Below, piece by piece: positions 6,621 to 9,435 of a stretch of DNA of 9,435 bases. The notes below the pieces were generated by a model, which was not told the origin of the DNA, made no database searches, and saw only the letters and a program-made list of their open reading frames with translations. Source of the stretch: Dehalococcoidia bacterium UBA7891. Its GTDB lineage: Bacteria; Chloroflexota; Dehalococcoidia; Lucifugimonadales; UBA826. The stretch spans positions 1-9,435 of the forward strand of contig DLRJ01000078.1 of NCBI GenBank assembly GCA_002500485.1, read 5' to 3'. The position numbers and the translations under genes are program-made. Positions within the stretch are counted from its first letter, which is position 1; every line of letters starts with the position of its first letter.

Positions 6621-7589
6621 TTGGATAACAAATCTGCCCTTAAAACAATTGAAAGCAACGGTATCAAACTAAGGGTAGCGGTTGAGGGTAAAGGCCCTTT
6701 AGTGATTATGGTCCACGGGTTCCCCGAGCTCTGGTATTCTTGGCGACACCAGATAAAGGCCATTGCAGCAGCAGGGTATCGTGCCGTGGCCCTTGATGTA
6801 AGGGGCTATGGAGGTAGCGATAAACCGCACGCGATTGAATCCTACGGGATGGCTGATCACATGGCTGACATAGTGGGTTTGATCGATGCATTTGCTGAGA
6901 AAAAAGCCATTTTAATAGGTCATGATTGGGGAGCGCCAATCGTATGGAACACTGCAGTTTTGTGTAAAGATCGGGTGTCGGCGGTTGCTGGTCTTAGCGT
7001 TCCCTATCGAAAACGTGGCCCCGTTTCCACCACCCAAATATGGCGTCAGCTATATGAAGACAAATTCTTTTATCAACTATATTTTCAGAAGGAAGGAATC
7101 GCAGAAAAAGAATTGGAATCTGACGTACGCACGGCACTCAGGAAAATATATTTCTCCATCAGTGGCGGAGCACCTTCGCTGGATAGCTGGCTCAACCGCC
7201 CGCCATCAGGATCTTTATTGGAAGGATTGGAAAACCCGGACCCCTTCCCTGGATGGCTGACAGATAATGATCTTGAATACTATGTTGAAAACTTTTCGGC
7301 TGGTGGTTTTCGTGGGCCAATTAACCGTTATCGGAATCAAGATCTAGACTTTGAAAACTTACCCTCAATGGGTGTAGAACCAGTTGATCAGCCTAGCTGC
7401 TTCATTGCCGGAAGTAAGGACTTGGTACGTACTTTTGTGCCTGGGTTAGACCTATACGAAACACCGGACATTCATTGTTCTGACATGCGTGTCAGCCGGG
7501 TTATCGAAGGGGCAGGTCACTGGGTTCAGCAGGAAGCACCGGAAGAGGTCAACATGGCACTCCTGGAGTTTCTCAACTCTTTAGATTAG
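6621..7589 (+). CDS. Epoxide-hydrolase-like alpha/beta hydrolase
   Basis: An alpha/beta-hydrolase fold enzyme of the soluble epoxide hydrolase type, converting epoxides to diols with water. Numbering is from a TTG at 6621 (322 residues), chosen because AAGGTGG ends eight bases upstream. An ATG at 6570 would add 17 hydrophobic residues with no Shine-Dalgarno, and TTG 6615 is also possible. Visible: oxyanion HGFP (32-35), nucleophile Asp102 in GHDWG, lid tyrosines Tyr151/Tyr154 (YQLYFQ) and Tyr237 (FRGPINRYRN), likely acid Asp267 (GSKD), and catalytic His300 (GAGHW). An Asp nucleophile with lid tyrosines is the pattern of epoxide hydrolases, and haloalkane dehalogenases lack these tyrosines, so hydrolase is the better call. 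The nuclease gene follows after 35 bases from its ATG (17 from an alternative TTG), so the two may be co-transcribed. The substrate is unknown. Confidence 0.9.
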   Translation: MDNKSALKTIESNGIKLRVAVEGKGPLVIMVHGFPELWYSWRHQIKAIAAAGYRAVALDVRGYGGSDKPHAIESYGMADHMADIVGLIDAFAEKKAILIGHDWGAPIVWNTAVLCKDRVSAVAGLSVPYRKRGPVSTTQIWRQLYEDKFFYQLYFQKEGIAEKELESDVRTALRKIYFSISGGAPSLDSWLNRPPSGSLLEGLENPDPFPGWLTDNDLEYYVENFSAGGFRGPINRYRNQDLDFENLPSMGVEPVDQPSCFIAGSKDLVRTFVPGLDLYETPDIHCSDMRVSRVIEGAGHWVQQEAPEEVNMALLEFLNSLD

Positions 7590-7624
7590 GAAATATTGGA
7601 TATTTTTTGATTTATCATCCTTGC

Positions 7625-8179
7625 ATGAAATACCTTCTTATTCTCCTAATTATCACTGGTCTGGCCTGTTCAGATGCACGATCCCTCGATAACTCTTCCT
7701 TACCTTCGCCGGCACGGAATGAGTCAACGGGAGAGTCATCATTAGTCAAGATAACGAGGGTGATTGATGGCGATACGATGGACGTTCGGTTCAAAGACGG
7801 GAGTACAGACAGGGTTAGATTACTTGGAGTAGATACCCCTGAAACAAATGCCAAGAACAAACCCGATGAATATGGAGATATCACGGACCTAAAATGTTTA
7901 ACCAGATGGGGTAATAAATCCGATGACTATGCAAAGAAAGTTCTTGATGGCAGAGAAGTTCTACTGGTATTCGATGAAGAGGCCGGAGAAAGGGGTTATT
8001 ACGGAAGGCTTCTTGCCTATATTGAGATAGATGGCTACGACTTCAATGAATCCCTAATCTCAAGAGGATATGCCAGGGTCTATGAGGAAGGTACAAGTAG
8101 CAGGGAGGAAAGATACCTTTCAGAGCAGAACAAGGTTATATCGGCAGGCACAGGCCTGTGGGGAGATTGTATTAATTGA
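7625..8179 (+). CDS. Exported staphylococcal nuclease (SNase) family protein
   Basis: A thermonuclease-like, calcium-dependent nuclease predicted to be secreted or membrane-anchored. From the ATG at 7625 (184 residues) it opens with MKYLLILLII and a hydrophobic stretch ending T-G-L-A-C at residues 11-15. This is either a lipoprotein signal with a non-consensus lipobox (Gly at -3) or a cleavable signal peptide. A TTG at 7607 with GGA six bases upstream is an alternative start adding six residues. A Ser/Pro-rich linker (about 19-39) precedes the SNase fold. The active site is intact by comparison with S. aureus nuclease: Asp50 in IDGDT, then Arg65, Asp70, Thr71 and Glu73 in VRLLGVDTPET, and Arg128 in YYGRLLAYI. 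A likely role is degradation of extracellular DNA or RNA for nutrients or defence. It is not obviously linked functionally to the upstream hydrolase. Confidence 0.92.
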   Translation: MKYLLILLIITGLACSDARSLDNSSLPSPARNESTGESSLVKITRVIDGDTMDVRFKDGSTDRVRLLGVDTPETNAKNKPDEYGDITDLKCLTRWGNKSDDYAKKVLDGREVLLVFDEEAGERGYYGRLLAYIEIDGYDFNESLISRGYARVYEEGTSSREERYLSEQNKVISAGTGLWGDCIN

Positions 8180-8220
8180 CGTAAACGGGTGGAATCACTC
8201 TATATGCATTCAAGGTGACC

Positions 8221-8229
8221 TGGTAGAAT
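8221..8229 (+). promoter_or_regulatory. Candidate extended -10 promoter for the riboswitch transcript
   Basis: TGG immediately before TAGAAT (8224-8229, five of six matches to TATAAT) forms an extended -10 element (TGnTAGAAT). No good -35 box lies at the expected distance, which is tolerated by extended -10 promoters. The predicted start near 8236 falls about ten bases before the first aptamer helix, so the whole riboswitch would be transcribed. Confidence 0.5.
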
Positions 8230-8245
8230 AGTCGCAATTAAATAT

Positions 8246-8326
8246 TCGTATCGAGCGGTAGGCGAGGTCCTCAGACCACAGACCCTACCCGGCAACCTTC
8301 ACACTAAAGGTGCCCTGAGGAAACGA
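8246..8326 (+). ncRNA. SAM-I/SAM-IV clan riboswitch aptamer
   Basis: The leader folds as the core shared by SAM-I, SAM-IV and SAM-I/IV riboswitches, which bind S-adenosylmethionine. P1 pairs TCGT (8246-8249) with ACGA (8323-8326), followed by the J1/2 sequence ATCGAG. P2 pairs GGTAGG (8257-8262) with CCTACC (8284-8289), capped by GGTC/GACC (8266-8269/8274-8277). The P2 loop CTCA (8270-8273, extendable to CCTCAG) pairs with TGAG (8316-8319, extendable to CTGAGG), forming the clan's pseudoknot. P3 is the conserved GGCAACC (8291-8297) against GGTGCC (8309-8314), with the typical bulged A. There is no SAM-I P4 between P3 and the P1 3' strand, and the CGACGAGG after the pseudoknot recalls SAM-IV, so SAM-IV or SAM-I/IV is favoured. 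The seen pairing is strong; ligand identity is inferred from family resemblance. Confidence 0.82.
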
Positions 8327-8330
8327 CGAG

Positions 8331-8342
8331 GTCCATATGGAC
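8331..8342 (+). other. Leader hairpin 3' of the aptamer
   Basis: GTCCATATGGAC is a perfect 12-base palindrome that can form a GTCC/GGAC stem with an ATAT loop, placed between the aptamer and the terminator. In SAM-IV riboswitches an extra helix follows P1 and takes part in a second pseudoknot. Whether this hairpin is its counterpart cannot be settled by eye. Confidence 0.45.
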
Positions 8343-8352
8343 AAAGGGTACG

Positions 8353-8379
8353 GCTCTCCGTGCTCGGAGGGCTTTTTTT
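8353..8379 (+). terminator. Intrinsic terminator in the riboswitch leader
   Basis: An 8-bp stem GCTCTCCG (8353-8360) / CGGAGGGC (8365-8372), with one T-G wobble and a TGCT loop, is followed directly by seven Ts (8373-8379). This is a textbook rho-independent terminator. It lies between the aptamer and the first gene, so it can act as the off state. A possible antiterminator is the aptamer J1/2 CGAGC (8252-8256), exactly complementary to GCTCG (8362-8366), which would break both structures. This pairing is short and unproven. It could also end transcripts from the upstream nuclease. Confidence 0.9.
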
Positions 8380-8382
8380 ATG

Positions 8383-8432
8383 CCTCTCTCCAACCGTATC
8401 GGTACGGCAAGTAACAAGTAAAAGGAGAGAGG
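8383..8432 (+). promoter_or_regulatory. Ribosome-binding-site sequestering helix
   Basis: CCTCTCTCC (8383-8391) is perfectly complementary over nine bases to GGAGAGAGG (8424-8432), the Shine-Dalgarno region of the gene starting at 8436. Between them a second hairpin CCGTA/TACGG (8394-8398/8403-8407, loop TCGG) brings the two strands together. The folded leader would hide the ribosome binding site. This gives a translational control layer after the transcription terminator. Confidence 0.65.
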
Positions 8433-8435
8433 ACA

Positions 8436-9098
8436 ATGTCACGTTTATTGAAGTTCGATTACGATGGTTCGCTTTGGCGGTTTGATAGAAAGGAAACCGG
8501 ATTGCCCTGGACTCAGGTCCACAGCAAGGAGGTAGAAAAGTATCGTGAGTCGAAGGGCTGGACCTATCGGGTCACCAAGCAGGGTGACCAGACCTACCAC
8601 GAACATCTTTACTCAATTGTTCGCTTGGGTGAAAGCACCCTTGAGATTGATGCCGTACTGGGTAAACAGGTTGGGCCAGGCAGAATCACTGCGACAACGA
8701 TTGCTCACTTAGATGGCGAAATGGTAGGCCTTACAAGGGCCACCGGGGGAACATTTGGAAGTGGTCATAGTGGATTCACTTACGTTGAATTCAGGAACGT
8801 TTTAATCGGTCTGTCACCCCCGGCGCCAACCGATTCTGTGAGTCGTATGGGATTACCTAAAGTAGAACTATGGTGCCGTACTACGGAAGAAAAGGAAGGT
8901 CGAGCACCCGAGCCCTCTGAAATCGACCACAAAAGAATTCCAGGCAAGGACGGGACTTGGCAGGAACGAATGAAGAACAGGTCTTCCTGGGCGAGTAGTG
9001 AACACGTCGTCGTCTCTGACGGAACCCATAGGGCTGGACCCTGGTACGGCAATCCTCGGGATATAAGGCTTTTATCACTGGTTGGAAGGGAGGGTTAA
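8436..9098 (+). CDS. Uncharacterised protein under riboswitch control
   Basis: I do not recognise this 220-residue protein. It starts at ATG with a strong GGAGAGAGG site upstream. It has no signal peptide or membrane segment, so it is probably cytoplasmic and soluble. It is Gly-, Trp- and charge-rich, with seven Trp (14, 25, 42, 146, 175, 185, 203) and a single Cys147. The first 125 residues look beta-rich (Y-D-G-S-L-W-R-F-D near the N-terminus, alternating hydrophobics at 85-125, a Gly-rich ATGGTFGSGHSG loop at 102-113). A polar, loop-rich region with many Glu and Lys follows (150-200). No catalytic motif is evident. The next gene starts one base after its stop, so the two are translationally coupled. 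Control by a SAM-type aptamer suggests a link to SAM or methionine levels, but the sequence itself does not show it. Confidence 0.75.
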   Translation: MSRLLKFDYDGSLWRFDRKETGLPWTQVHSKEVEKYRESKGWTYRVTKQGDQTYHEHLYSIVRLGESTLEIDAVLGKQVGPGRITATTIAHLDGEMVGLTRATGGTFGSGHSGFTYVEFRNVLIGLSPPAPTDSVSRMGLPKVELWCRTTEEKEGRAPEPSEIDHKRIPGKDGTWQERMKNRSSWASSEHVVVSDGTHRAGPWYGNPRDIRLLSLVGREG

Positions 9099-9099
9099 T

Positions 9100-9330
9100 A
9101 TGTCCTGTCCAAAACACAGAGAATTAGAAGAAGCCCTAAATACTGAGAGGTACAAAGCTTTTAAGCCAACAACAGCTGAAGAGAGACTGGAAAGAGATTG
9201 TTTCGGCAATACCCAGGCTGATTTAGTGGCAAAGATAAGGGAAGAGGAAGGAGAGGAGTACTATCAAAAATGGAAGCACTGGCTTTGGTCGAGATTTGCC
9301 TGGGAAGACTATATGAGGGTTGCCGGGTAA
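9100..9330 (+). CDS. Small uncharacterised protein coupled to the upstream gene
   Basis: An unrecognised 76-residue protein. The ATG at 9100 is chosen over an upstream in-frame TTG at 9082 because GGGAGGG ends five bases before it, and it begins one base after the stop of the preceding gene. It is highly charged and predicted mostly helical: a Glu-rich N-terminal half (E-L-E-E-A-L), an R-E-E-E-G-E-E patch at 47-53, and a C-terminal aromatic cluster with Trp58, Trp61, Trp63 and Trp68 plus Tyr54, Tyr55 and Tyr71. Cys3 and Cys34 do not form a metal motif. There is no membrane segment. The tight spacing suggests it partners the 220-residue protein, perhaps in one complex, and shares its riboswitch control. 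No function is assigned. Confidence 0.65.
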   Translation: MSCPKHRELEEALNTERYKAFKPTTAEERLERDCFGNTQADLVAKIREEEGEEYYQKWKHWLWSRFAWEDYMRVAG

Positions 9331-9385
9331 ATTCAAAACCAAATGAATCGATAACTCGAAAATGAAGTTCGATGAGAGGGAAATA

Positions 9386-9416
9386 GCTAATTAGCCATGG
9401 ATTGAGATCCATAGGC
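9386..9416 (+). other. Palindrome and hairpin near the right edge
   Basis: GCTAATTAGC (9386-9395) is a perfect 10-base palindrome. Overlapping its end, GCC-ATGGAT (9394-9402) pairs with ATCCAT-A-GGC (9407-9416) around a TGAG loop, giving a 9-bp stem with one bulged A. No T-run follows, so it is not an intrinsic terminator for the operon. An ATG at 9420 opens M-S-D-Y-R to the edge, with a weak AGG in the stem's 3' arm. That possible next gene is too short to support. Confidence 0.4.
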
Positions 9417-9435
9417 ACAATGTCTGATTATAGGG

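Noticed and set aside
8246..8326. TPP, cobalamin or ykkC riboswitch as the identity of the leader RNA
   Set aside because: The conserved TPP and cobalamin boxes and ykkC signature were not found, whereas the P3 core and loop pseudoknot match the SAM-I/IV clan.

Overview
This is a bacterial window: genes are dense, most starts have clear Shine-Dalgarno sequences, several starts are GTG or TTG, there are sigma70-like promoter boxes, and one leader RNA carries a riboswitch aptamer followed by a rho-independent terminator. Base composition is moderate. The mix of GMC oxidoreductase, SDRs, amidase and epoxide-hydrolase-like enzymes suits a free-living heterotroph that uses diverse organic compounds, for example a marine or soil bacterium such as SAR202-type Chloroflexota. 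That taxonomic guess is inference only.

Left part (1-4806, all minus strand, read right to left): an amidase-signature hydrolase, a short-chain dehydrogenase (SDR), a GMC-family FAD oxidoreductase and a second SDR lie in one direction with gaps of 26, 64 and 104 bases. A promoter-like sequence with a perfect TATAAT box sits 44 bases before the amidase start. The set looks like a catabolic operon in which amide hydrolysis is coupled to several alcohol/ketone redox steps. The substrate cannot be read from sequence. A further gene may start at the extreme left edge.

Middle part (5004-6477): a small protein with a predicted excisionase/MerR-like helix-turn-helix (minus strand) is divergent from a GIY-YIG nuclease-domain protein with a Cys/His-rich N-terminal half (plus strand). 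Just after the nuclease, on the minus strand, lies a 77-base tRNA-like sequence ending in CCA. It resembles tRNA-Glu(CTC) but has degenerate D and anticodon arms. This part looks like accessory DNA, perhaps a mobile-element remnant.

Right part (6504-9435, all plus strand): an epoxide-hydrolase-like alpha/beta hydrolase is followed by an exported staphylococcal-nuclease-family protein. Next comes a leader RNA (about 8236-8435) whose fold matches the SAM-I/SAM-IV riboswitch clan: P1, P2, a loop-to-junction pseudoknot, and the GGCAACC...GGTGCC P3 hairpin. It is followed by an intrinsic terminator and then a perfect 9-bp helix that can hide the ribosome binding site. The leader controls two unrecognised genes (8436-9098 and 9100-9330) separated by one base. 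An apparent SAM riboswitch driving two unknown soluble proteins, rather than methionine or SAM genes, is the most interesting feature of the window.
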